Shown here: positions 37,353 to 48,293 of the stretch, one piece after another
Layout of the letters: every line of letters starts with the position of its first letter
How positions within the stretch are numbered: position 1 is the stretch's first letter
From: Hofstenia miamia
Lineage: Eukaryota; Xenacoelomorpha; Acoela
Direction: 5' to 3'
Length of the DNA: 64,000 bases
NCBI GenBank assembly: GCA_004352715.1
Contig: SCFE01000109.1
Location: 689,936 to 753,935 of the forward strand
Made by a program: the position numbers and the translations under genes
The notes under the pieces: generated by a model
Seen by the model: only the letters and a program-made list of their open reading frames with translations
Told to the model about the DNA's origin: nothing
Databases searched by the model: none

Positions 37353-38011
37353 CATTTATGTTTTTTTGCTTTAAGACTGAAATCTTGTGTTTAGAAAACA
37401 GTCTTGATTGGATAACAACCGGAGTGGCGCAATGGATTGTGGTGGTTATTAGTGTTGACAGACTTGTAGCTGTTTGTTCCCCTATATCATATAAAAATTA
37501 TTTTTCTAGTTGTAAATTTGCTTTAAAAACAATTTTTGCTGTTATAATATTCAATTGCGTGGTAATTGGAATACCCTGCATGTTAGCATATTATGAATGC
37601 CCCAATGGATTATGTCGTATAAGACCTGCATGGAAACGAAGTCACTTTGTTCTCATTATGGAGTTTGTTCAAGGTATAATTCCTTTAATTTCAGTTACCA
37701 TTTGCAATATTACGATTGGAGCAAAATTGTCCTTAAGAAATGAAATTTCAAAAAACAATGGAATTGATGGGCTTCTCTTAATCATATCTGTTAGCTTTCT
37801 AATATTCATAACAGTAGCAACAGTGCCATACCTTGTTCTCCATTATTCTTCAATTATTGGAAAATGTTCCCTGCTTTCCGCGATACTGGAAATGATTGGA
37901 AACTCTACACATGTCACTAACAATGGTGTGAACTTTTTTCTGTATATCATGCTTGGGAAAAACTTTAGAAAAAGATTTGTAAAACTCTTCTTTAAACGTG
38001 ATAGACTTTAA
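37353..38011 (+). CDS. Class A (rhodopsin-like) GPCR, TM3 to C-terminus
   Basis: One uninterrupted frame covers helices 3 to 7. Helix 3 begins near ILCLENSL (the Cys is the usual disulphide partner), runs through WIVVVISVDRLVAVCSP with DRL in place of DRY, and is followed by helix 4 (FAVIIFNCVVIGIPC). The second extracellular loop has YYECPNGLC, then come helix 5 (GIIPLISVTICN), helix 6 (LLLIISVSFLIFITVATVP) and helix 7 with NGVNFFLYIML, where NFFLY replaces NPxxY. A basic helix 8 (GKNFRKRFVKLFFKR) and a short tail end the protein. This resembles invertebrate peptide receptors of the FMRFamide-like type; the ligand is unknown. The start is an acceptor: 37353 (TTTAG) keeps phase 1 with the TM2 exon, while CAG at 37333 and AAG at 37375 are alternatives that would be phase 0. 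Confidence 0.85.
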
Positions 38012-39149
38012 CTATCTTTGTTGAGCATCTAAGTGATCACTTTGTAACAACTTTATTTCGCTAAATATATTCTTATCCAATTTGCTTTCTAGAGATTATT
38101 AAGACATATATCCAGAAAATATTGTGAATTCCCTGAGGCTCTTTATGTATCTGTGTTAAAAATTGTTCATCTCATAATTTTTTCTTAGTGCCTTTGGTGT
38201 TTTCATGAAAAACAACAAACTTCAGCATGATATTGCTGTTACTCCGTTCTTATATTCCATTATTTAGATTATACAGAGAGAGTGCTGTGTTGCAAAAATT
38301 TTAATGCATACTCTAACATTTTTAGTGGTTTAAAGCGGGTGTATTTGTATGAAGTACTATCAATTCGAAAGTCTTTAATATTTGACTAAATAGAGGTTTG
38401 TTTTAAAATACGTGTGCCATACAATCAACGGACAGACATGGGTGAAAAATGGTACGAAATTTCCAAAACTAATGCAGTGAATCGGCTACAATTCATAGGC
38501 AATTTGTCGAAAAATAAATTTATATTTTTATATTATTACAAGTTTCCAACGTATTCAACTTTGCGCTAGTAAACTGAAAACTTAAAGAAAATTTTTTTAA
38601 AAATACTAAAATGGGGCGATTTAACAAAATTTTAATGGGTCGGGCGGGTGTGGGCTGAAATTTCTGTTTCTTGTTCATGTCTCGTCGGGATTTACATACT
38701 ACACTTATCCCCTTGGCTACGCCACTGTCTGCAGGCAATTGTAACCTGGATTTACATTAGGAATGTTCCTCTAGACATATGTAAGTTACTATTGATGACT
38801 TAAAATTCAAATATATTCAAACTGCATTAATACATAAAAGACTTTGTGCAAGGCACGCCTCAATGGTTCTGGGACATCTTTACACAAACAAAGTTCTTTG
38901 TTACTTCCAAAGGCTCAAAGCTTTATAAATACATGAGCATTGGGTATAGAGAAAATTTAAATCATTTTCAAAAATTTTCAAAGTTTTAACAACTTCAGTC
39001 ACATTAATACACTTTAATAGAAATTTTCAAAATTACCTTAAAGTATTTTCTACAATAAACCTACCCTTGCCTCACGCTTTTGAAATTTTACAAAAAGCTT
39101 TGAGAAAACCGGTTCTCTCTTTAAAATTGATTCCAGTTAATTCAAATTT
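38012..39149. other. 3' flank of the receptor gene; no gene recognised
   Basis: AT-rich. A GC-rich patch at about 38640-38710 (GGGTCGGGCGGGTGTGGGC) looks like part of a transposon end but is not resolved. Confidence 0.35.
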
Positions 39150-39900
39150 AATACACGCGCAGAAATATATTCCCTCCATTTCAAGTTCCAAGATCATCTT
39201 CAATGCCTGAATATATTGGATTCAAACTCAGAAATTTGTGTGGATATCCCCTACCAGAAAAAACAATTTGCTTTACCTTATCAGAATGAAATATTGCATC
39301 AATTTCGATTGCCCATTCATACAATCTATCAAGATCATCTTGATGTGATATTGATTCAGCCTAAATAATAATATAAACTAAGAAAAAAAGTGGGCCTACA
39401 TATGACACTTGATATACACCACAAGGTATGCCAAGAAGTGATACCTTGGTACTGCTGGAGGAACACATTGCTTACAATTTGGACAATAACTTTTGATAAT
39501 ACTGCATAATTCATCTCTAACTCCTTCACATCATGTAGTTTATTTTGAAGCACTCCATGAATTACACGATCGGGAACTTTCTGAAGATCAATATGTATTA
39601 TCTCTAGGTCATCTTTGCCTGCGTTCAAATGATCTATATACAGCATTCAAACAGCAAAGAGTTGAATAATTGTGGAATGCCGCTTACGAAGGCCACACGG
39701 TTTTTTCATTTAGAATAGAGGTAATGTGCGTATATATTGCAGTGCATCGTAAACACACTTTTCAAAAACTTTATTTTGTATTGAAAGTAGCGTGACAGGC
39801 CTATAATTACTTAATAATCGCCTATCTCTTCAACAATAGTGAAACAAGACCAATCTTTCAGCAAAAAGGAAAATTCCATGAGTCTTTGAGCATTTCAAAC
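39150..39900 (-). pseudogene. Non-LTR retrotransposon RT fragment
   Basis: The minus strand gives, with frameshifts, YRPVTLLSIQNKVFEK, KKPCGLRKRHSTIIQLF, IHIDLQKVPDRVIHGVLQNKL and QDDLDRLYEWAIE. These align in order with the conserved blocks of LINE reverse transcriptases (NYRPISLL, GFR..hST, DF.KAFD.V.H..L, DL..L..W). The catalytic ADD block is not readable. The fragment is distinct from the LINE at 43-51 kb. Confidence 0.75.
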
Positions 39901-40100
39901 AAAACGACCTAAATTATAGACCATGCACGGCGAGAGAGATAAATTATTGAAGGCTGATGTCCACAGTGTGAAAATAACGCCACCAAGCAATAAACATTGG
40001 TATTTATAAATAAATTTCTTGCAATTTTCTCGAATAAATTTCAATTTTCAGCCTTCATTAATTTTATCTTTCTCGCTGTGCGCAGCCTATTATGTTCGCN

Positions 40101-40133
<33 letters not shown>

Positions 40134-40895
40134 CATGAAAATTTCTAAGCTATGTTCACGTGAAACACCCTAATTAATATATATATATATATATATATAT
40201 GTTGAATTTATTGGCCTTTAAAATACAAACAAAGAAAACAAAAAATAATATAAATTAGGATTTAGTAAAAACTCTTATACTGTTGTATGATTTTAACGAT
40301 GTGTACAACTGTATTTAAGTGGCTAAAAATTGATGAGTAATTACAATAATGTTATTTTCGAGATTTCGTAAATACGGCCGGTATGTGACACCAAATGTGT
40401 TTAATTTTATAATAAAGAAATACAATGGCCAACTGAATAATTCCTAAATTAAATTTTGAACAGACATATATTGCTCTACTGGTGTATATTTAAGTTGTGT
40501 GATCTTAAATAAAATGTAAGCAGAACGAAATAAATGATTAAGATAAAGGATATGAAGTGAAGTACTCTTGATATAGTGCAAATATATGGCATGGCATCAG
40601 CACAATTCCTTCCTTATTTATTCATTTTAAAGACTAAGGAAAGCAAAGCGCTATTAAAAATTTACATACCAAGCAAAAGAATAATTAAATTTCTAGGCTT
40701 TGCGTACAAACTTTTGAAGTAATTGCATCAATCACAATTGCTTCTTCTTTATTATTAATGAATTGCATTATTTTTGGTGCGAAAAAGTAAGCTTACCAGT
40801 AATTCAATTTTGTATCTATAGGATTCTTATCATAAACAACTTATTTTGTTTTGATATAATGAGTTAAAATTATTTTAAAGATATTTTTGAGAACA
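39901..40895. repeat. AT-rich region with two (TA)n tracts and a single-N join
   Basis: TA tracts lie at about 40101-40131 and 40178-40200, and a single N at 40100 marks a contig join. The upstream region of the PAN-protein gene lies at the right end; I see no clear promoter element. Confidence 0.5.
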
Positions 40896-41290
40896 ATGAA
40901 ATTTTGGTATTTCCTTTGTCTTACAGTTTGTTCAGTGTACCCAGCTCTTTTCCTACAAAGATTCGTAACACAACTCATGCAATTCAATGATTATAAAAAG
41001 GAAATGAAGATGAATACCTCTGAATTGGAACGATTTGAACATATCCATTCACTGTCGCATTGTATGCTTAAATGTATGAAGACTGGTAAGTGCCTCTCAA
41101 TTAGTTATCACAGCAGAAAATATGTGTGCAGAGGTTATTCTATCGATAGATTCACACATCCACTTAACTTTGTAAATGCTTCTAATCAAACATCATACTA
41201 TGGGATGAAACATGATTTTGAACCATTTTGTTTATTCCGTGGTAAAATAGTAAAGTCCTCGTTGACACCTGAGTGCTCAACAATTAACAG
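40896..41290 (+). CDS. Secreted PAN/apple-like protein, exon 1
   Basis: The start ATG (context AACAATGA) opens a signal peptide: MKFWYFLCLTVCSVYPALF, charged then hydrophobic. After it, HSLSHCMLKCMKTGKCLSI, then a second Cys-containing stretch (YVCRGY) and SYYGM have the cysteine and helix pattern of a PAN/apple module (CxxxC in the helix, then a strand with C). A further pair, FCLFRG and PECSTIN, follows. Two N-glycosylation sites (NTS, NQTS) fit secretion. The exon ends AACAG followed by GTATGG, a good donor in phase 2. Such proteins bind proteins or carbohydrates outside the cell; the partner is unknown. Confidence 0.7.
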
Positions 41291-41695
41291 GTATGGATGC
41301 CATAAATATATATTTGTCTATGGCAATTTATTGACGAGATTGCAAATTTTTACACTAGTTTACTGAAGCAATCATAATTGGTAGAGTATCCAAAAAGATG
41401 ACCTCATTGTGGGGTTATTTATTCTCCTATCTAATGGATTTGCTCTTTATCCAAATTATGCAACTAAACTAGATGTCTTCTGCCTTCAATATTTCTCATA
41501 AATACCAAACCGTCTTCTAAATTTTCAAGAGCTTCAGCAAAAACTTTTATACAACTAAACCCAATTTTTCATACCCTTACTAAATTGTTAAGTAAACCAG
41601 TAAACAGTTATTATGAATATACAAAATCACTTTTAAATGTTCAAACAAAATGCTGTTTGAATAAATATACAAGATTATGCAAAATATTACTGTAG

Positions 41696-41859
41696 GAAGA
41701 AAATAATACCACAATGCTCTTGGTCTGATTGGCACTTCTTGGAGAATGTTACTCAAATGTTATTCATTACAGTGGACGTTAGTAATAGAGTTTATGGTGA
41801 ATGGGAGATTTGGGAACTGCCCTACTATAGAAGAAAGGAACATAATTTTACTCGTCACT
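41696..41859 (+). CDS. Secreted PAN/apple-like protein, exon 2
   Basis: The acceptor ATTACTGTAG at 41695 accepts phase 2 and keeps the frame of exon 1 open for 164 bases to ACT followed by GTAAGT, a strong donor in phase 1. The frame contains QCSWSDWHFLENVT and VDVSNRVYGEWEIWELPYY, rich in Trp and Tyr, with an NVT glycosylation site. I do not recognise the domain. Because it ends at a donor, more exons should follow. One possible phase-compatible exon lies near 43160-43230 (TTTTTTCAG acceptor, TTTTG|GTGAGT donor), but I am not confident of it. Confidence 0.6.
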
Positions 41860-42654
41860 GTAAGTCACATATTTGTATATTAATATCAATTCAACCTTAA
41901 AGAGCCTGGTAACCTGTAAATTTGTAAGTAGCTTTCTACGTTTTCAAAATATTTTCACAAAACCACTTTGAAACCTAAATATCGTGAGCCATACAATAAA
42001 TATGAAGCTGATTATATGAAATTTTGAATATTTGCACTAAATTGCAAACATTAATTTTTTTTGAAAATTTTAATTTCTTATATAATTATTAACTCTCGCA
42101 ATTCCAAAATTTCACGCAATCGTTAGGTTTAACATACATGGTATGAACAACGAACTTTAATCGGATCAAGTCAGTTTTATATTTTTATTATGTTAGTTAT
42201 AAGATTGAAAGTAGTCCTTTGAATATTTCAAATATTTTATTTGTAGGAGCAGAGTTTTTATAGGTGACATCCTTTACACCAATTCATAATTTTTCGCTAA
42301 CATTATGAAAAGAACATGAAAAAATTTATGCGAAGTAATACAGCATGCAAAAATATATATATAGAAAAACATGGCCTTTTACTACAAGTGATTGAGATTG
42401 TATGTCCTATGCATATGTATGAAAATTCCAAGAATAAAATTGACAAATTTGTAGAGATATAACCAGACATTATTTATAATTTTATAAATTTAGGTTCGAA
42501 AATTCCTAGAATTACAAGGTAAGATTTATTAAAGAATTTCTTAGAAATTGATTTTATTGTTTAAAATTATAAATGAGAACAATAGACAAAAAATTGCGTT
42601 TGAATTATTTAAATTGCATCTTTAATGCTTTGATAATTTATGTAATATGTTTGA
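41860..42654. other. Probable intron of the PAN-protein gene
   Basis: AT-rich. No exon that keeps the phase was found here. Confidence 0.3.
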
Positions 42655-42888
42655 TTAGCTTTGCTGTTTCTCACTTGTGTGTTTACTGCAATTTTTTTTC
42701 AGATGCTTAGCAACAAGTATAATTTCTTGGAAGTAACTAATGTTATCAATCAGTTTGTAAGTATTGTATAAATCACCTTTGAATATTCTTAATTTGCGAA
42801 GGTCTAGTTGTAAGCTGCTACGAATTTTCGAATGTAAGCAATGCTTATATTTAATTTTTCTATTCAAAGTCCTGTAATGTGGTTTCAT
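42655..42888 (-). pseudogene. Possible LINE C-terminal fragment
   Basis: A minus-strand frame with SSLQLDLRKLRIFKGDLYNTYKL resembles the L-x-L-x-x-R-R-x-x-x-D-L-x-x-x-Y-K block near the end of LINE ORF2. It is short and lies just downstream (in the element's sense) of the LINE at 43.6 kb, but I cannot show continuity with it. Confidence 0.35.
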
Positions 42889-43617
42889 ATTTAAAGAGCT
42901 TTTTGTTCAAAACTTATTCAATTGTTTCTATTGGAGCATAGAAAGCTTGCATCTTCAAAGTACTAAGTTGTTTGTTTGCAATGCTTATGCTTCTACAGTC
43001 TACTAGTTGTCGATATAATTCCCATTGTAAATTATTTATGTCTTGTACATTAATGTTTACCCTTAATTCCAAAAATGTATTTATGTTTGATAGTTAACAA
43101 ATCTGTTATCAGACTTTACTCAATACGGTCTAATGGAAATGAAAAAAGGTTGCACATTTTTTCAGTGAATTTTGGGCTTTGTGATGTCACAAAGGATGAG
43201 GTCAAAATTATTCAAAATTTTGTTCTTTTGGTGAGTACATAACTGAAGAAATATTTGATACCAACTACATGTGTTTAATACCAATCATCAAAATAACTTC
43301 GCATTCATTACTTATTTGATAAACCTTGATTTAACACATTTACCCTAAGTTTCAAATTTTAATAGCCTTTACTAACATTTCCTGTCTCCATTGCACATGT
43401 TTACAAATTTGCAAGAGTATACACTATTACTATTACATATGTTAATGTATATACATATTTAAACAAATAGATACAATAAGACTAGTAGAAAACAAAGCTA
43501 CGGTACTAATCATAAAAATTCAAAAATAAGCAAAAAATGTGTTAAATTAATACGTCTTAAACTTATTAGTTTTGGCACACGTTTAGTTTCTTATTATAAC
43601 CAAAGATGTATTATTGA

Positions 43618-43854
43618 TCAACTAGTAAATTTTCTTAGTAATTTTTTAAATTTCTTTATAGTTAGAGCCTTCCGTGTTTTCAGTTTCAATTTGTTCCACA
43701 TGTGACAGACGTTTGTGATATATGATGAATCCCAGTATTTGCATTTTATTAAGGTGTTTTTTATTAAGTGAAGTGACCTTTTATTTACATTTATGTATTT
43801 CCTTAGAAAACTATTTCCGCAGTTTAAGTCATCTATGCATTTGTAGATGTACAT
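43618..43854 (-). pseudogene. LINE copy A ORF2 C-terminus
   Basis: 78 residues with YKCIDDLNCGNSFLRKY, then DSSYITNVCHMWNKLKL and a tail FKKLLRKF. This is the usual end of LINE ORF2: a YK block, a W-N-x-L block and a final F-K-x-x-L-K. Confidence 0.7.
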
Positions 43855-43999
43855 TAATCAGTCTTACTTAGTTATAAATAAATGTGACAAGGTGGACGAG
43901 TTACGTATAAATTTATTAGTTTCTAGTAAATTGATGTTAAACATAATTATCGACTTGTTAAAAATTTTATTTATTATTGCTTTCTGTTCTAAATTTATG

Positions 44000-44140
44000 T
44001 TACTTAGGAAAATACATAGATATCTGTAATGACTGTACGAATTTTTTGAATGTCAGCTGACGATCAATTTCAGCACCCAAATACTTCAATGTTTCAGAAG
44101 GTTCAATCGATTCAGTTTCATTAACTCTTAATTTTAGATT
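44000..44140 (-). pseudogene. LINE copy A RT thumb
   Basis: Encodes TESIEPSETLKYLGAEIDRQ and LTFKKFVQS, identical or nearly so to 48470-48555 of copy B. KYLG is the conserved block after the RT palm. The frame is lost at the MITE border (44141). Confidence 0.75.
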
Positions 44141-45001
44141 CCCATGTAGCCACCACCAGTGGTCCACTGGTGGGGAATGAGTGGCATGGGCGGCCACCAG
44201 TTCCCACCAGTGGCAATTACAGCCACTCATAGCCACTAGTGGACCACTGGTGGATAAGTAGTGGCAGTAGTAGCAATTGTAGCCACTCGTAGCCACCAGT
44301 GGACCACTGGTGGACCACTCGTGACATCTGATTTACACTTAATCGTAAATAATACATGAGCCAATGCTTGCAAGTAAAATATTATTCATTATTATGCTCT
44401 CTTAGATCTCATAAACATATAAAATTCATTGTGAAGAGCTTTTTTGCAATTTTCTGTTTGCAAAAATTATAAGATATATTTGCAGAATGAAATTTCAAAA
44501 TAATTTATTCACGATTATTCATGGACCTTGAAATCAATGTTTACATGAGTACTTAAAATTTGGTAAAATATATTTTTAATTATTGGAAAAAAATAATGTT
44601 TAAAAATTGCAATTTCTTCGGAAATTGAAAATTAAATCTAAATTGGGAATTTTTGTGTGCTTGTTGTTATTGGTTATAATAAAAATTTCATTATTTTTCC
44701 ATTGTCAATCTAAATTCAATGTAAATGATGACCTTGCTAACATTTCCTTCAACCCTTTGTTGGGTTTGTGTTAGTTTAAACTGCAATGTTTAAACTCTAT
44801 CAATATAAAGGTTTGCTTTTACAACATTTCAGATATTGCTCTAATGCTTAAATCATATTTTTGCCACCAGTGGCCCACCAATTAAACAACAGTGGACCAC
44901 CAGTTAGCCACTGGTGCAAGGGTGGCCAAACTCCACCTGGTGGCCCACCGTATCTGCCACTGGTGGATCACCAGTGGTCTACCAGTATTTGGCTACGTGG
45001 G
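44141..45001. repeat. Palindrome-rich MITE (CCACCAGTGG family), copy 1
   Basis: An 861-bp insertion precisely interrupts the LINE: copy B reads straight through the site at about 48565. Ends are CCCATGTAGCC and, inverted, CCCACGTAGCC. TT lies at both borders, a possible 2-bp target duplication. About 200 bp at the left end and 130 bp at the right consist of repeated CCACCAGTGG/CCACTGGTGG palindromes; the 500-bp centre is AT-rich. No coding capacity. The superfamily is unknown. Confidence 0.85.
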
Positions 45002-45862
45002 TTTCTTTTAAGACTGTTTAGCTTTCACTTTGGTACAAAATTGATGAATTGTATTTCACTTTCATTTATTGTCAATTTATTTTGTTTAAAAAATTCGTTT
45101 ATTCTATGAATAGTTATTTCTAGCTTTTTTACTGCCTCTCAGGATTTTCGTCTCTACTTACAATACAAACATCATTTGGAAATTGCATCATTTCACAGCC
45201 TTCGGAGTATTTATCGATGTCATTAACGTAAAATTGAAGGGCCTAACACTGTTCCTTGAAGAACTCCCTTCTTTGTTGATAAGAATGACGAGAAAATGTT
45301 CTCAATTTTTGCCCGTTGTTTTCTTTCTGTTAAAAAGCTGTTTAATAAAGCCCGCGAATCCCTGCTAAAGCCATATCTTTCTAATTTTTTACCCAGAATC
45401 GAAAAGTCTAAGGAATCAAAGGCTTTATTCAAGTCTAAGAGAGCGACACTTCTACTCATTCCTTTGTTTAGATGGAATCGACCCTACTCAGTAAAAAGTA
45501 GTACAGCATTAGTGGTAATAAAGCCTTCCCTATATGCAAATTGTTGTGGTGACAGTATGTTATTTACATTGACATACTTCTTTATCTGTTTGGTTAAAAC
45601 GGATTAGCGATAGATATCGGCCTGTAATTTTTGCATTCCTTGAGGTCCCCTTTTTATATACAGGTGTTATATCCGCCAGTTTCAAAATTTTAGGAAATAC
45701 ATTAGTGTGAATGGCATGGTTCAAAGCAAAAAAGGGAGGTTTACAAAAGATTGAGGCATACTTTTTGATGAATATTGGTATCCCAGTGCTGTCACATTAT
45801 GTGTTAGTGTCTAAGCCTTGAATTATTTTTATTAAATCACGATGTTCTATATATTTGCAATC
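45002..45862 (-). pseudogene. LINE copy A reverse transcriptase
   Basis: The frame at 45223-45459 contains ALLDLNKAFDSLDFSIL (RT block with the first catalytic Asp) and KKGVLQGTVLGPSIL (the QG block, where copy B has GVPQGTVLGP). The sequence is close to copy B along its whole length. The expected ADD motif reads as a degenerate F-x-N-D, so it is probably inactive. Confidence 0.85.
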
Positions 45863-46681
45863 ANATATATATATATATATATATAGATTTGATATAGAAT
45901 TTAATGCGCACACTGAATTTATCGATTATTTTCTGGAAGAGTGAATTTTCAGACACCCTATGTTTCCAACTTTCTTAAAAGGCTTCATTCACACACTATT
46001 TCAGGTTTTGTAAACTGCAGAATATTGTAACATCCTCTACCAGGCATTATCACTGTTTATCTACTGTTACTGTATAACGTTAGCTGTGTTATTGCGGGTA
46101 AGGATTTACTTGTTACATACTGCTTGACTGTCACTTCCGATAATTTATATAACTGGAATTAACTATTCACTATTTAGGTGAGGAAGCCATGCAGTAATGT
46201 CTGTTGTGATCTTCTAATGGGCATCTGCCCAAAGCGGATCTCCACATCCAGTTCCACTATTCCATCCGATAGTTGAGCGCCACTTCTCAGCTCAATCGAT
46301 ACAGTTTATGTGTACCCTACTTTAGCTCGGTGCATACTCAAGGCACGACACAACTCGACTTAAACTCTATTTTGTAAAAGTGTTATATCTATTCCCAACC
46401 TGACTTGTTACTAGTTGTTCGTTAATTATTACATGTAGCCATTACCGAAAATATATTGGCTTGTTTAAATTTATTTAGTTCGAACAGCTTCCTAACCTAC
46501 ATTTACGGTCGCTTTATCGGTCGATTATAGGTCATTAATTTGGATCTAAAATAACATTAAGATAATTCATAGGTTTCGGTCATCCAACCGTTTGATGGCA
46601 ATTGATTATTTCGGTACATGTAACAATGAAATGCTAGTCGGCTAATCGAGAGAAAACCCCTAGACCTAACCTGTGGGCACN
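45863..46681. other. Contig chunk bounded by single Ns, with a partial LTR copy
   Basis: Single Ns at 45863 and 46681 bound 817 bp that do not belong to the LINE. It starts with a TA tract and continues with an LTR copy from 46026 (TGTAACATCCTC) to 46680 (CTGTGGGCAC), nearly identical to 46909-47563. In copy B the LINE sequence missing here is only about 236 bp (49447-49682). This suggests a misplaced contig or a collapsed heterozygous region. Confidence 0.7.
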
Positions 46682-46908
46682 TGCTTGAATTTTCCTATGA
46701 TTTGCTTTAAGGTTTGTTAATTTGGTCTTAACATCATTATATATGTTGGTATTTGTAGTGGTATGATTTTTGCAGAGGTCTTCCCAAGCTTTCCGCTTTT
46801 TACTCTCAACTGATAGAATTTCTTCATTGTACACTTTCTTATAACTATGGATATGGACTTTAATGTACTTATACTTAAAAGGTACTACTTTATCTAAGCA
46901 ATGTCTAA
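46682..46908 (-). pseudogene. LINE copy A endonuclease-RT linker
   Basis: Encodes EEILSVESKKRKAWEDLCK and NTNIYNDVKTKLTNLKANH, matching 49680-49890 of copy B. It ends where the solo LTR begins. Confidence 0.8.
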
Positions 46909-48020
46909 TGTAACATCCTCTACCAGGCATTATCACTGTTTATCTACTGTTACTATATAACGTTAGCTGTGTTATTGCGGGTAAGGATTTACTTATTACA
47001 CACTGCTTGACTGTCGCTTCCGGTATCTTACATAACTGGAATTAACTATTCACCATTTAGGTGATGAAGCCATGCGGTAATGTCTGTTGTGATCTTCTAA
47101 TGGGCATCTGCCCAAAGCGGATCTCCACATCCAGTTCCACTATTCCATCCGATAGTTGAGCGCCACTTCTCAGCTCAATCGATACAGTTTATGTGTACCC
47201 TACTTTAGCTCGGTGCATACTCAAGGCACGACACAACTCGACTTAAACTCTATTTTGTAAAAGTGTTATATCTATTCCCAACCTGACTTGTTACTAGTTG
47301 TTCGTTAATTATTACATGTAGCCATTACCGAAAATATATTGGCTTGTTTAAATTTATTTAGTTCGAACAGCTTCCTAACCTACATTTACGGTCGCTTTAT
47401 CGGTCGATTATAGGTCATTAATTTGGATCTAAAATAACATTAAGATAATTCATAGGTTTCGGTCATCCAACCGTTTGATGGCAATTGATTATTTCGGTAC
47501 ATGTAACAATGAAATGCTAGTCGGCTAATCGAGAGAAAACCCCTAGACCTAACCTGTGGGCACTTTCATGATCTGACACAGAGACCCTAGAATCGTTCCC
47601 TGTGATGTATCCAGACCACTACTAAACACCGCTCGATTAGCTCGACCTCGTATTAAATAATCAAACCGTTAATATGAAACAAAATAAGAATTCCAAGTAA
47701 AATCTTTATCAAACTCTTACAATGGTTTTCAATCTATTTATAGTATTTCCAAAAGAAGTAACTGTCGATTCAAATTTGAACTTCTGCCAAGATGCCGGCT
47801 GAAAATAATGAAACCGTCATTTAGTCAAAAAGTATTTTTATCGACAGATACAAATATCTCTTTTTTGACACATATTGTTTCTTGGTTGCATAATACAAAT
47901 AAATCTTAAATAGTTCTAATTGATTTGATTACAATATGTTTTAATCATTTTTCTTCGACTTTAATCCCCTCTGCTCGACGTTTTGCAGCTTATTTGAGAT
48001 TTTATGTGGATGATGCTACA
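46909..48020 (+). repeat. Solo LTR inserted in LINE copy A
   Basis: Starts TGTAACATCCTC and ends GATGATGCTACA: 1112 bp with TG...CA ends, flanked by CTAA at 46905-46908 and 48021-48024, a 4-bp target duplication typical of LTR retrotransposons. The LINE continues on both sides, and copy B shows the site without the LTR. A nearly identical partial copy is at 46026-46680 and an old relative at 21240-21580. No internal coding region is visible. The orientation is not certain. Confidence 0.8.
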
Positions 48021-48290
48021 CTAACATTTGCTATCATAAATTTAATAATATCTAATGAATTTTTCATTATGTAGATATAGTCCCAGATGATATTTCTGAG
48101 TTCTCTAATGAATACCGGGTCCTTAAATTTTTTAAAACTACGTCGGTATATTCTTTTTCTGCGATCTTGGCCTCTTAGTTCTCTACAAACGTACCGACAT
48201 AAGTTATGGTCTGAGAAGGAGTTAAAATGAAAGTTAAAAAGTTAATTTTCCTGATGTTTGTCAGGCCATATTCTATCAATTCATTTAATT
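48021..48290 (-). pseudogene. LINE copy A endonuclease segment
   Basis: The minus strand reads NSFSDHNLC (SDH is a catalytic motif of APE-type endonucleases) and RGQDRRKRIYRRSFKKF, as in copy B at 49905-50110. Confidence 0.75.
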
Positions 48291-48293
48291 CTT

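Larger units (their letters stand above)
43610..48290 (-). mobile_element. Non-LTR retrotransposon, copy A, interrupted
   Basis: Read on the minus strand, the pieces in order are: endonuclease part (48290-48021), a solo LTR insertion, endonuclease-RT linker (46908-46682), a foreign chunk (46680-45864), RT (45862-45002), a MITE insertion (45001-44141), and thumb and C-terminus (44140-43618). Each piece aligns with copy B (48291-50640), except the C-terminus, which copy B lacks. Broken frames show that it is inactive. Confidence 0.85.

Noticed and set aside
43160-43232. Possible third exon of the PAN-protein gene (FGLCDVTKDEVKIIQNF)
   Set aside because: Phase fits and sites are acceptable, but the intron would span a LINE-like fragment and the peptide has no supporting similarity; noted only as a possibility.
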